A stretch of 64,000 nucleotides of DNA from Oreohelix idahoensis. Taxonomy: Eukaryota; Mollusca; Gastropoda; Stylommatophora; Oreohelicidae. Numbering within the stretch: the first letter of the stretch is position 1; each line of letters opens with the position of its first letter. The notes beneath the pieces are model-generated. The model saw nothing but the letters and a program-made list of their open reading frames with translations. It searched no databases and was not told where the DNA came from. Below are positions 37,476 to 49,285 of this stretch, piece after piece. Location: positions 62,001 through 126,000 of the forward strand of contig JAMPIV010004254.1 of NCBI GenBank assembly GCA_024509875.1. The letters are read 5' to 3'. Made by a program: the position numbers and the translations under genes.

Positions 37476-39898
37476 AAGGGGGTGGTTCCCCCCGGCGCTT
37501 CCCATTCTCGCCCAATTTCGTGTCGTTCGTCTCCTCGTTTTTTTGTTTCGTCCCCGTTTTTTTTTTTTTTTTTTTTTTTTTATTTTTTCTTTTCCGGACA
37601 GTCCCGTTTTTTTTTATAAAATGTCCCGGTGTCCCGAATTTATTCCAAATGTCCCCGCCGCCCGCTTTTTAAGGGGTTCATCCTGTAAAAAAAAAAAAAA
37701 AACAAACTCTTTGGGTAACGGATTTTAATTTTATATAATTCCCTCCGTTTTATAATTTTTATATTATAAATGATATTTAGTTCCGTGTTTTAGTTTAATA
37801 GTTAGTATGAGTTAAGCTATTAACTTTAATCAAATTATATAATAATCATTTTCTTTTCCGGATACAACAAGTGGAAAGTGTAACAGAAGTCCAGAATCAC
37901 TAACAAATGTTATTGCACGAAACTCAGCAGATGACCGCTAAACCAATACCCCCAATTATGGCCTCCCTCTCGTCCCTTCCCTCCATCCACAGACCACCAG
38001 AAATGCAAGACCCACCAGCCCTCCCCCACCATGATCATCCCGCCGCTAAAGAACCAAGTTACAAGGGGTATAGATCGATCACATGTGATACAACAACTGT
38101 GCCAGACTGCAGGCGGATTGCTTAACCCTATTGATCTTCAGTTTATCAATCATTAAAAATAACCAGGAATTATACCGCACCACCTTACCACAACATCTTA
38201 TTGTGTAAAGCCCGAGTTATGAGAACTCAAATACAATGTTTTCGGCGTAATATATCACCTCCTCATCCCATTCACCACCGAATACTTATATATAACAACT
38301 GTTTTTGGAGTAACATTCAAATACAAGATTGCCCCGATCTCCTTCATCTTAAGAGCCGAGCAGTTCCAGTAGAGGTTTATTTGACAATTTTCCCCTGCAT
38401 TGAAGATCCATAAAATTTATCCTATTTCCATTCCTCAAACCACAATTGGTCCTAACCCAGTCTCAAAAATTTCTTTGAAAATCCACTTTCAATGACAAAA
38501 ATTACACACTCCAGCATTTCAATGGCCATTCAGTAATTAAAAAAAACCTATATTCTCCCTGGATACCATCATAACAGTGTGAAAAAAGCAAGAGACAAGA
38601 ACAGTAATTGAAGTGAAGGATTGGAAGTAAACGAAATACCCAAACGGTGGAAAAATTAAACTACAGGAAGCAGAAAAAGTTGTTTACCACTTACTACCAC
38701 TACTACTGTGAGAAAATCAGTTGCAAAATTAGAAACAGAAGGCACAGAACAAAACTATACCTAGTTGGAAAGACAAGTTTCAACATGCAAAGTGCAAGAA
38801 TGAGATGCATGATGGTGTACACTATTTCGTAAACGAACGGCAGCCTCTTCACTCTAAATGGATTGGATCATTTATGTTTGTAAGGGTCCGCTGGTACAAG
38901 AGCACAACCACCACAAGCACGTCCACCCTCACCTAAACCTTATATATGAAACTACAGTGGTACACCCCACATTTATTACTATGAATGAAGAGGACCTTAT
39001 TTGATGCGTTTGGCAAAGTGTGAAACACCCTCTAGTGAATAGCCAATATAGAATTGATGTATTGAGTGAACTGACGGAACACAGTGTCCAGTGAAATGAA
39101 AATGGAGTGAGAATTTCGCCTCATTTTACAAAGCAGGAATACAAAGCATGAGAACCTGAAAATGTCCACGTACGAATATTTTGTTTGGCACTAGCCGGGT
39201 TCCAATGCCGCTGTAGTACCGTGTATATTATTCCATTAATAAATGCGCGTTTGGACAGACGAAAAAAACCGACAAAAAATTGAGACATAGAAAGCTTTTA
39301 ACAAAAGAAAATAACCATTGATAAATACCCAATTAAAGGATTTCTCATTTCTCTTGTGCTGAGAGATTCTAAGAGATGTTCCAAATATTTCAGCAAGAAA
39401 GAAAAAAAAAAAAAACTTCTTAGAAAAAAGAACAAAAACTAAAAAACAAAAAAAAAAAAAAAACAAAAAAACAAAAAAAAAAAAAACAAAAAAAAAAAAA
39501 AAAAGAGAGAAAAAAAAAAAAAAAAAAAGAGAAAAAAGAAAAAAAAACTAAAAAAAAAACCTACTTTCCTTGAAAAAAAAACAAGAAGGCCCAATAAATC
39601 TGATAAATATTCTGATGAATCTGAAATATAATCTTGACTATTGTGTATTTTTTAAAGGTGCGATTATTCTAATTATGTTTGTAATTTAGAATTCTTTTTT
39701 AAAGTGGAAGTTGTGTTAGTTAATGTGTATATTTTTATACCAGTATCTTATTTTAAGTGCAACATATAATATATAATAGATTTATTTGTGCTTTACCTTA
39801 ATTTTTAACATGTCCCTTTTTTTACAAAATGTCCCGGGTTTTTTAGGTAAAAATTTGGAAATGTCCCGGTTTTTAAACAAAACATTATGGGAACCCTA
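37476..39898. mobile_element. Third hAT-like element inserted in a LINE
   Basis: The right end read on the minus strand begins TAGGGTTCCCATAATG. The left end AAGGGGGTGGTTCCC looks like a distorted version. The flanking 8-bp duplication is CTCTATCG at 39899-39906 against CTCTCATCG (one extra C) at 37467-37475. ATGTCCCGG words recur near both ends (37620-37660; 39810-39870), as in animal hAT elements. The interior (37.7-39.6 kb) shows no transposase motif, so the copy is decayed or non-autonomous, and part may be noisy sequence. Confidence 0.72.
39395..39590. repeat. A-rich low-complexity tract
   Basis: Almost pure A with scattered C and G over nearly 200 bp, inside the third hAT. It may be a poly(A)-derived expansion or a homopolymer sequencing artefact. 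Confidence 0.9.
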
Positions 39899-40295
39899 CT
39901 CTATCGATAACTATGAATTGACAGTGGTACACCATTTCACATACCTGAGGTCTGCCATTAACGACAAACTCTCTCTGGACACAGAAATTGACAACCGAAT
40001 TGGCAAAGGTGCAGCCACATTCCTCACAACGCGTGTTTGAGGAAACCAAACTCACAACGAAGATCAAAGCTGCGGTATTTAACGCCTGCATCACCAGCAC
40101 ACTTCTATATGGCATCGAGACATGGACAACCAATGCTAAGCAAGAAAAAAGGCTCAATACCTTCCATCTGTGGTGTCTACGCCACACCTTCAGTATTTCT
40201 TGGAAGGACAAAGTGATAAATGTCGAGGTGTTATCACGTGCTGGCCTTCAAAGCACGTATACACTGCTTAGAAAGCGCAGACTTCGCTGGCTCGT
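39899..40295 (+). mobile_element. LINE right half: RT thumb and tail
   Basis: Continues the split LINE: DNYELTVVHHFTYLRSAIND, then a frameshift, then STLLYGIETWTTNAKQEKRL, LWCLRHTFSISWKDKV and TYTLLRKRRLRWL. It is the same family as the window-start fragment. The orientation breaks at 40296, just after the LRWL box. Confidence 0.82.
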
Positions 40296-40520
40296 GGCTT
40301 CATGGGGAATGCGCCCCTGAGGTGATAGCCCTCAGCTGCTTATTTTCCTGGTGCTCCTTTCAACGTTTTCTCCTCACCTCTGCTTCTTGTGTGAGCCTCT
40401 CTTCGCCCAGTCTGAGGTGGCGCCGTAAATAGCATCGCCACTTACTGCGATCGGCAGCTTCATCCTCCCATGTTGCTGGATCCATGTCCAGTGCCCTCAT
40501 ATCTCTCTTGCACACATCTT
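40296..40520 (-). mobile_element. LINE C-terminal tail in inverted orientation
   Basis: On the minus strand the frame reads DVCKRDMRALDMDPATWEDE, then DRSKWRCYLRRHLRLGEERL and a Lys/Glu-rich end. This is the part that should follow the plus-strand segment ending at 40295, so the 3' part is flipped. The parts lie tail to tail, which does not match the usual twin-priming pattern. Confidence 0.8.
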
Positions 40521-40970
40521 AGTTATGACTAAAGGGGCTATTATTATTATTACTAAACTCGAGAAAATTACATTTCGGCTGGTTTTCGTGCTTATAAATG
40601 GCCATCCTATTCACCGGGTTGTTTTTAAATTACGTTAGGGGCGACTTCATTCTTCATAGTACAGCTTGTATAGGCCTACTTATGTGCAAGCATGCATGTA
40701 TGCTTGAAGTGCAAACATGAAGGAAAGCTGCCGCCGCCTCTTTATTCCAGCCGTATTGTTCCCGTGATGTCTCGTTTTCCTCGAATTACGAACGTAATTC
40801 GTTCTTGAAATTCCTTTTGGAGGGCCAAAATTCGGAAACGAAAAAAAAAAATTACCCATTATTTCTTATGGAGAAAATTCAAATACAGCTCAGTAAACAA
40901 ATGTTCGTCGAAAAACTACCCCAAACGTAAAATGTACTACATAACTTTATACTAAAGTTTTTTTTAATTT
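40521..40970. other. Unassigned spacer
   Basis: No gene or repeat was recognised apart from a short (ATT)n at 40540-40552. Confidence 0.4.
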
Positions 40971-41160
40971 CTTCTTCTTCTTCCTCGTTCGTCCTGAAAA
41001 GGACGTTCGTCCTGAAAAGGACGGTGGTTGCGTTGTGTCTAGTCCCCTAAGACGTGGAGGTGGAGTGTGGTCTTGACCAGCTATGATTCGCTGGTCGTGA
41101 CGCAGGCAGTCAAGCTATGAGTCGCTGACTGCGTTCTCTATTGCTGCATCTTTGGGTCCC
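40971..41160 (-). mobile_element. Short retroposon family, copy 3 (internally deleted)
   Basis: Perfect 11-bp duplications TTTTTTAATTT at 40960-40970 and 41161-41171. On the minus strand it starts GGGACCCAAAGATGCAGCAA and ends with the (GAA)n tail. About 120 bp of the middle is missing compared with copy 2, and a 19-bp piece near the tail (GTCCTTTTCAGGACGAAC) is duplicated. Confidence 0.88.
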
Positions 41161-41171
41161 TTTTTTAATTT

Positions 41172-41739
41172 GATGGAGACCAATATTTCGTACAACTCCT
41201 GGTGGGCTATAATTAGAATATATGATGTCTCTAATATAGCAAGCATTCATTTATTTTTCTTTTGTGCTCCTACTGAAGTTGGCTCCCTTACAGGAAGCAA
41301 GCACCAAGCTTTCACACGCACTTGCAACAGTGGTTTATGTGACAATTAGTTTGACATGATGAGGTTGCAAATCTCATGCACTTCATATAAATCGCTTTTG
41401 CGACATGCCTTAGGGTACAATATTCTTTATTTATTTCTTCAGGGACACACCCCCAATAACTACATAATTTAGACAGTAGATAAATTCAGTAACCGCTATT
41501 TGCTTATGGCATTATTCCTCCTCATCCTTTATGGTATATATGGTAAATGAAAATGTCCAGCTGTGTATGTTTTTTTAATAGTAAATTCTTCATATGATTA
41601 TATTAATCTAAAATGCGCTAGAAAACATGATTCTATTATTATGTAGGACATATTTTTCAAGGAGACTATTATGGTGATAACCATGACCACCATGATACAC
41701 TTCATGAAATAAACCATAGAGTAACATTTAATCAAATTA
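41172..41739. other. Unassigned spacer
   Basis: AT-rich, with no gene recognised between two retroposon copies. Confidence 0.4.
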
Positions 41740-41750
41740 GAATTAAGAAC

Positions 41751-42061
41751 GGGACCAAAAGATGCTGCAATAGAGAATGCAGTCAGTGACCCATAGCTTG
41801 ACTGCTTGCATCAGGGTCAGCGAACCAGAGCTGACCAAGACCGTACTCCACCTCCACGTGGTGGTCCTGGAAACAGTCTGCAGCAGTGCAGTCTGGCTGA
41901 GCGAGTACGGATCGAAGAGGGAAGGCAAACCCGGTCCCAAAAAATGCCATGCTGAAGTCGGATGTGTCGACCGAAAGGTGCAGATATCACAGCTACGGCG
42001 TAAACAGACACAACGCAACCACCGTCCTTTTCAGGGCGAACGAGGAAGAAGGAAGAAGAAG
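41751..42061 (+). mobile_element. Short retroposon family, copy 2 (full length, 311 bp)
   Basis: Perfect 11-bp duplications GAATTAAGAAC at 41740-41750 and 42062-42072. It starts GGGACCAAAAGATGCTGCAA, includes CTCCACCTCCACGTGGTGGT, and ends GGCGAACGAGG plus a (GAA)n tail. A defined 5' end, small size and TSD are SINE-like. No convincing tRNA A/B box pair was found (GGATCGAAGAG at about 41909 is a weak B-box match). Confidence 0.9.
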
Positions 42062-42072
42062 GAATTAAGAAC

Positions 42073-43249
42073 AAAAACATTAGAAGATGTTGAATAAAAC
42101 AAGTGAAACAGTCAAACCATGAACTTGCTAATAGAAGAAGGCTATATGACATGGATGTGTAACAAGGTGAGAGAGGAGGGGGGGTTGGTGATCAGTTGAC
42201 TGAAAGTGGTAAGGATACCCAAAAATCAGAAAAAATCTTCATTCTCATGATAGTAGCAGACCTGTTATATCATTAATCTTTGTCATTCCCTGTAGAACAT
42301 ATGGGTGAGATTGGTGCTCGCCACAGATTTTTATGTTGGGCGTGCCAAAGGCATACTAAAATATTTGGCGCCTGAGGCAGATTCTTCTTTTGGCAACCCC
42401 CATAAAACACATAGAAAAATATATTATGCTTGCAAGTAGATTTGTAAACAGTGCAGTATTGTTATCATTGTGTCCGATGACACTCCTCTCCTGGTTGTCA
42501 CCTGGGGTGGACTGCTCACTGTGACGTATAATGGAAATATAGCCTACAGTATCTGACAGTCTTTCGTGACCTTGTTAGCGTTCTATGATTTGCTAGCAAA
42601 ACCATGCAATTTTCTGCCTGTCTTACTCACCTTTTAATCCACGCCTCTTTTCCTTGACCATAAACAAACGAAACTGTTTACCAACTTTCGCGACCTGCCA
42701 GTCATAACAGGGAGCGAATGAGGTTTGTTTACCCAAGTTTCTCACGAGAGCTGATCTGTCAATCATCGATGCCTGACAGACCGCACGTGAAGAAACCGAA
42801 GACCCTTTGAAGTTCGTACTCAGGATAGTCGGGAATTTCCCGAGTGGCTTTGATCTCGAGTCGCGGGGAAAAATCTTCGAGAACACCGTTAGACGTGAGA
42901 ATTCTTCTGATGTAGATTCGCAACGCCCGACAGAGCGACCGTAAAAACCTTTTATCTGGGGAACTCTGTTCACGATTCTCTGCTATGCACAATAGTGGGA
43001 AAAGTAGCATGATCTATAGATCAGAGAGCCAATAATATATATAAACTGTGGTTTAAAAACTGAATTTTATTACTCCAGATCCTTCAGTTTTTAGAATGTA
43101 AATACCAACACCCGCTTTCCCTCACATAAGAAAGAGATGGTTCCTTTAAAAGTTTTTGACTGATTAAGTGTGCTATGGGGCGACTATAGTGACAGAAAAG
43201 ACTTCACGTTTATTTCATTGTGTGTATTTATTATAAGGGACTATTATTT
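42073..43249. other. Unassigned, no gene recognised
   Basis: A frame of 116 codons on the minus strand at 42973-42623 has no recognised domain, and an overlapping frame in another register is equally open, so no gene is called. The stretch 42640-43010 has higher GC than its flanks. Confidence 0.35.
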
Positions 43250-43690
43250 TTTCTTGACATATGGATGCGAGGCATGGGCAATGACTACAACCCATAAAAG
43301 CCAGATCCAAACCTCAGAAATGAGGTATCTGAGGAAGGTGGTTGAAGTAACAAGAAGAGACATGGTACTAAACCAGACGATCCGTCAAGGCCTAAATCCT
43401 ACCCCCCTGCAGACCCAAGTAGAACAGTCCCAATTAAGATGGTTTGGCCATGTCTGCAGAATGGAAGATCGGATACCACGACAAGCATGGGAAACAAAGA
43501 GCCAAGGATCCAGACCCCGAGGACGACCCAGAGTCCACTGGGAGGACAACATTAGACAATCTTTGGAAGGACCGAGGACTAGAATGGAACCAGCCCGAGG
43601 GGGGGAAAGGGAAGATCGAGGGGGGCGGCGGAAATGGAGGGAGGGGGAGGTTCTGGTCGGGCCTCGGGGGGTAATTTATCTATGGGGACC
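43250..43690 (+). mobile_element. LINE C-terminal tail (third type)
   Basis: Encodes YGCEAWAMTTTHKSQIQTSE, MRYLRKVVEVTRRDMVLNQ, QSQLRWFGHVCRMEDRIPRQ, RPRGRPRVHWEDNIRQSL, then a frameshift and a G-rich end. The LRWFGHVxRM and RPRGRPRxxWxDNI boxes are the standard RTE-like C-terminal tail. 5'-truncated, no RT core. Confidence 0.82.
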
Positions 43691-44952
43691 ACCCCCCCAC
43701 CACATGATACCCCGCATACCATGTACCGCTCTCGAATACATTGTGCCCTGCACCAATCTTCAATTTTCATCTCTAATGGGCCCTAACCAATAATACTACC
43801 ACAAGTTCCTCACAAATGAACTTTTATGAATGAAATGTCAGTATACTATCCCAATATCCCTGTGGGGGACACAAGCCTTAAATAAAAAGGCCTTTATGTA
43901 TCTAATAGGAATCACCCCAATCAGGTAAATAACTACAAGTGTACTGTCACTGGTTTATTGTGGTACCCATAATCAAAGTGGGCAAAAGCAAGGCCGGTAA
44001 GTGGCCAAAAGAGGTGTGTAAAATAAGTGAAGTGTCGTTTGAACCCCACAACGCGACCCCCACCCCAAGCCGATTCTACCCAAATCCCCGTTACGCAGTA
44101 TAATATCCCAGCGACTCCACCTACGAAAGGCTCACCTGAACACCGCTATACTACATCTATACCACTTATCATGACAACATAGCATGATGCCGCCTCCCCC
44201 ATTGCCCTAACGACACCTCGCTCTGGCCACGCCACACTTTTCTGTAGATCTACAATCGCTTCGCCGGGTCCAATGGTGACACCTGAGATCACTTCATCAA
44301 ATGGCCCTCCCGCACATATTCCCCCTGTACACGCATCTCGTGACCCCCTCTACATTTCACTGCTATCAAACCTTACCTACCATCTGAGCACGCGTCGGAT
44401 TGTTTCGGGCCCTACAAGCAAAAGACAACACTTGTGAACTGAAACCCCAGATGTTCGACGCGCTTACGCCATTCTATTATAGATACATGCAGATCTCTAC
44501 CCCCACGCAGGCTTGCGGCTGATCCACATCCCCTTCCCACCTAGTACCGCACCGGTGGTGTGCCTTCCCCAATACAGGTGACACCTAAGCGCCCATTTGT
44601 CCCCGAATTCACCCCTGGTAGCCATCTTGTATCAAAACTATGCTCGTCGTCCAAGCTAGCGGGAAGCCCAGCGTGTGACGGGGGAGAGGGTGGGCGCAAT
44701 TTACACAGACTAAAGAAACTCCCGCGTTGTCAGCGCTAGTTACATTCTGACGACACTGCTTGCGCTTCAATGCTGACTTATGTGGCTTTGCTATGTGACT
44801 CACACGCGCCATCAAGGAGTGTAATAAGCGTACTGGATATAAAGCACGGGTTCAGGAGACTCTCTGACTATTGAAGCTCCCCTGCACAACACACGCGCAA
44901 CGACAGATCTTGTCCTCTAGTGAGTGACGTCTGGTCTTCTACACAGCGAATC
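43691..44952. other. Unassigned, probably low-quality sequence
   Basis: C-rich and irregular in composition, with no open frames of interest. It may contain the noisy start of the plus-strand Gypsy 5' LTR, but I could not align it to the 3' LTR. Confidence 0.3.
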
Positions 44953-45800
44953 TGCTGAGCTCACCTCATCTCTGGGCTGATCTTATAAAAATAACAATTC
45001 TTGAGGAATTTATTGTCTTAATTATCATTGAACTGTGGAACCATCTATGACATTACTATTCTGCTCAAAAGACTGTAACTATTGAAGTCATGATGACAGA
45101 TCTGTGGAACAGAGCTTAACAAAACAAAACCACATTACCTCATTTTTAACAAAGGCTTACTGAGCACAGCTCGACAACTGCACATAGATCTTATTTATAC
45201 ATAAATAATGTCACTGTATCAAAATGTGTTCATAATTAAATACATTCTGTACATAAAATTGTAATTTACACACTATACCCTTGTGATTCCTGCTGTACAC
45301 CATCACATCTATGTAAATCTCTTTCGAATCAGGGCCCCCCCCTACACACTATTCATTAGCCTTCATAGCTTTACAAGTATACGGAATACAGGCATATTGT
45401 TTTTTGAAATGCTTTATCAGTGACTCTTTTAAAAGATCATCCTTGTTAGAGTGGTTATATATATGTAGATAGAGTGGTCCACAGTGTTAGTCAAGATCTT
45501 AAGTTTGTATTAAACATTAACTATATGTTCTATCTAGTCAGTGTTGTGACTCATACACTTCATACGCTACACATATCCCTAGACACATATCTAGCATCAT
45601 CACATCTATTCTCCTAGAATAATTCTGACTGATATATATAGATATGCTGTAGCTAACGTAAAGGGATATCTATAAAGAATACAACCTAACATAATCCCAT
45701 CGAGTATTTATACGAAACGCGTTCACATCTGTATCTCAGTCAGGGTAACAAAAACAAGATCACTCAAAGTCCCCTATACTTATTTCTATAATTTACCCAT
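44953..45800 (+). repeat. Gypsy A 5' LTR, 3' portion, noisy
   Basis: Aligns in order to 52480-53151: CTTATAAAAATAACAATTC, ACTATTGAAGTCATGATGAC, CATATTGTTTTTTGAAA, AATAATTCTGACTGA and AAGTCCCCTATA. It is about 25% longer because of scattered insertions, consistent with read errors. Confidence 0.75.
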
Positions 45801-48800
45801 TTTTCCCATCCCAGAACTGTCAACCTAACATACTCAATGGTTGGTCCTCTCTCATTGGATTTTGAATCATTTCCCCTATTAGATAGACATGATTGGGGGA
45901 CGTGATATCAATAACAGGGAATACTCGAGAAATGGGGAGGTTTATCTAACATTCGGGTGGTCAAATAAAATAGCAAGGTTGTGTGGAAGCTACTCGGTGG
46001 CCAAGTGTTAGGTCCATTAGAGATTGACTTGTTGGTTAGACATTGTATAAATTTACATAATAGACAAATGTGGCGACGCATCTGGGCTCATACACATTTC
46101 TGATCACGAGCTATGCGCGTATGCAGACTGCAAAAGAGTTTCAGATCTCTGATGAGGCTCTCTCGAATATATAGTTACTCACTTGCCTTATGCTTCAACG
46201 ACGGAATGTGACAAATACTTATTGACACGTGAAGTATTACAAGACTCGGATTTAGAAGCCTGAGACAGAAAGCTTAGAGGGTGTGTTTTCAAGTGAAATT
46301 AAGAAGGCCGCAGGATTCTGAGGCTGGAGAAGCTTAAGAAAAATGGATGCATAAAAAGAGATCACAAAAAATTAGCTGTCAGAAAGAGATTGAAAGTAGC
46401 TGCAGAAAGCGGATATGCATCAATGATCATCACAAAGAATTACCATCAGGGATACTATCAAATTTACGCCACTAAAGTAAGTCACGTTATTTGACATAAA
46501 GGTTTCAAGGCCATGCTCCCCGAAAAATGGTGCCAGTCCCTTTTTCCTCTGCACAATCACAGTCTCACGGTATCACTCAAGGATGCCTGGAAACCTCAGC
46601 TATGAATTTTCGATTTAGATCGAGCTTTTTTTTGACATAAATTGCACAGATGATATAATAGAGCTCTACGCTAACAATATGTATCGCAACAATTGGGGGG
46701 CTACCACGTAAGGGTTAGAGAGAGACAAGGAAAAACGCTAAAGTGTATCTCCCCATAGGGACTGATCGTGGGGCAATCACTGTAATCCAGAAGTCAGCGT
46801 TCTAGACAAAAAGAATGACTCAGAGGTGATCAGTGATAAATTTATGACATGCTAGAAAGAGCAGGCTCATTCATTCCGTGAGGTAATGAAAAGAATCGCA
46901 GCAATTTTTAATGCAAGGAACAGGAAAAATTTAGGAATGCTACAACTACTGTCATGGATGAATATTCCATAATCCACTCCACGTTCCTCTGTCACGAAAT
47001 AGTTATCAAAAAAAACGTATGGACCAAATAGGACTTCATCCTGGGGATATAACCCAAAGATCTTACAGTCCAGAATGGATTCGCTTTATCAGAGGCAAAC
47101 TAAGAGATGTCCATTGGCTTCCAGACCTGAGAAGAAGTTTTCTTCATGTAACAAGCCATTACCACGATAGGCCTGGGTGAGTCTCTGCGGCTCATACATT
47201 GTTGCATCGCAAACGGTATCAAGCAGCTCAAGCAGCAGGTAACAGGTAATCACTAAAGAAACAGCTGGTGACAACTAGATGCAACAGCAAACTTTAATAA
47301 GGAGCCTACCACTTGATCTTCACAAGGATCAAAAAAAAGGTACACACTGACCAATGCTGTTGATCTAGGCCAACAAGTATGACAATAGAAGTGGGATCCG
47401 GAATACACAGATTTCAAACCACACGCGTCTCTAAACTGGACGATGCTCGAATAGGATCAATATAGATTGAAATAGAAATGCTTTCAACCAAGGAATCAAG
47501 CAGTCTATGTATCAGAATTGTCAGATGGACACATCATACTACACAGTGACCGTTGCAAGAAGTGCAGAACCGTGTGACATGAAAGATCAAACCTTTCAGA
47601 CAGGTCGACCTCAAACGACCGATGAGAAGGACTATTATGTTTAGATACCACACCCAGAAGCAGATGAGGAAGCACATTTTGTAACTGGGGAATACAGATG
47701 TACACTCAAGCCTCACGTTCATGCCAATTGTCGCACATTGTCAACAGCCCTCCACTGCAAGTGGATATTTTTACTATAGAGACATGGCCAAGAACGATGT
47801 ATAGGGAACTTCTGGAGCACATGCGACCCGCGCAGGGCAAGTTCACGGACAGCTTGCCTTTCTCTTCGCAAGAAAGAGGATAGTGCGCGACTTACATAAG
47901 GAGCCTACAAGTGGACATTCACGCAGATGGGGAGTCTCATGAGAAATAGGTATCCCATCGATTTCACAAAGTGCTGGCACCTCATCTCATTAGATATGGC
48001 CCAAAGCAAGATGGGACAGCTGTCCACATTTGTATAACCTAGGTGTAAGCATAGCACATGAGGGGAGACACCCACAAGTGGGAACAATGGATCAAGTGAC
48101 CCTGAGACACGCCCACGCCTGGCAAAATCAGGCCTGACAATAACTAAGGAAAAATAGATTTGACCACCAAGTGGACCAAATGACAGTATTGGTAACATAG
48201 CCCTTTTCACGGACAAGCCCTTCAGAATAACTCGGTGTTTACACAGGCCACTATGCAGGATAGGAAGAGTATGCAAGGACAGATGTCCCTTACAGATACC
48301 TCCAGGATAAGACGTACTAAAACTATTCTATCCCCTCAATCGAGACTTGAGTGCAAACATGTGTGAGGTAAGAGGATGTAGAGAGGAAATCTCTCATCAA
48401 GAATTTTAAGTGGGGAGATACATGCCCCAAAGAGGAAAAAATGGTAGTCGGTATCGTTTTGGTGTGAACTGACTATTATAATGCTTCCTGAGGAGAGGGA
48501 AATAGAGATCAAGTACGACTACTATAACCAAGGCTTCTGCATATGTATGAAGACAGAACCATACGCCGGTCACACGGTTGACAAAATAGCGTCCACACAA
48601 GTTAAAGGTCCATATGTAATTTGTTAATAAGAAACGTGGACTGATGAAAAGGTCAGAGCCGGAAAAACATGTATAGTCGAGAATATGCGGTTCATAGCCA
48701 GTAATGCTTGGACAACTGAGCAGATGCACTCGGTTATCGAAAACTGACTGGACACACAGATAATGCACATGAGCAATGCTTCAAGGAACACAGTACCAGT

Positions 48801-48845
48801 GTAATAGAAACATGCTGACCTACTCTATAACAGGAACGTCTAGCC

Positions 48846-49130
48846 GTGGGGGGTTTTAAAAACTTGGACTGGAAACTTGGCCAATTGATAATTTGTGAAA
48901 CAAGCCAGAAGAAACAGCTGCCATATCACAGGAAGCGAAAGACAGAAATTTTGGCTGTGGGAGAGAAGGTACTGCTTCCTTTTTCGCCCGGGAAGTCAGA
49001 AAAAGTTACAAGAATTTGGATGGCAGGGTCCATATACAGTTCTAGAGAAGGTGTCTAGAACAAATTATAAGATAGATAAGAAGGGGAAAGAAAAAATCTA
49101 TCATGTGAATCTCCTGAAGAAATAATTGGA
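48846..49130 (+). pseudogene. Gypsy A integrase C-terminal region (frameshifted)
   Basis: Encodes in shifting frames a region equivalent to element B's integrase end: WKL, then RKRKTEILAVGEKVLL, then YTVLEKVSRTNYKIDKKGKE, HVNLLKK and a TAA at about 49123. This module normally closes the pol of Gypsy elements; here RT follows it. After 49123 a related linker (PLHPCETAAQVKIS) leads to the RT frame. Confidence 0.8.
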
Positions 49131-49285
49131 AAGAGAACATCAGGAAGAGACACACTTGTTGACCTTGTCCATCGCCATGGAGATGAAAAAGGAACCACTT
49201 TCATCATTTGAATATCCATTACACCCCTGTGAGACAGCAGCACAGGTGAAAATCAGTACACATTTAACGAAAACTCAGAAAGAGA

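Noticed and set aside
42623..43010. Overlapping minus-strand frames of 83-116 codons
   Set aside because: Two registers are equally open, with no domain and no splice support.
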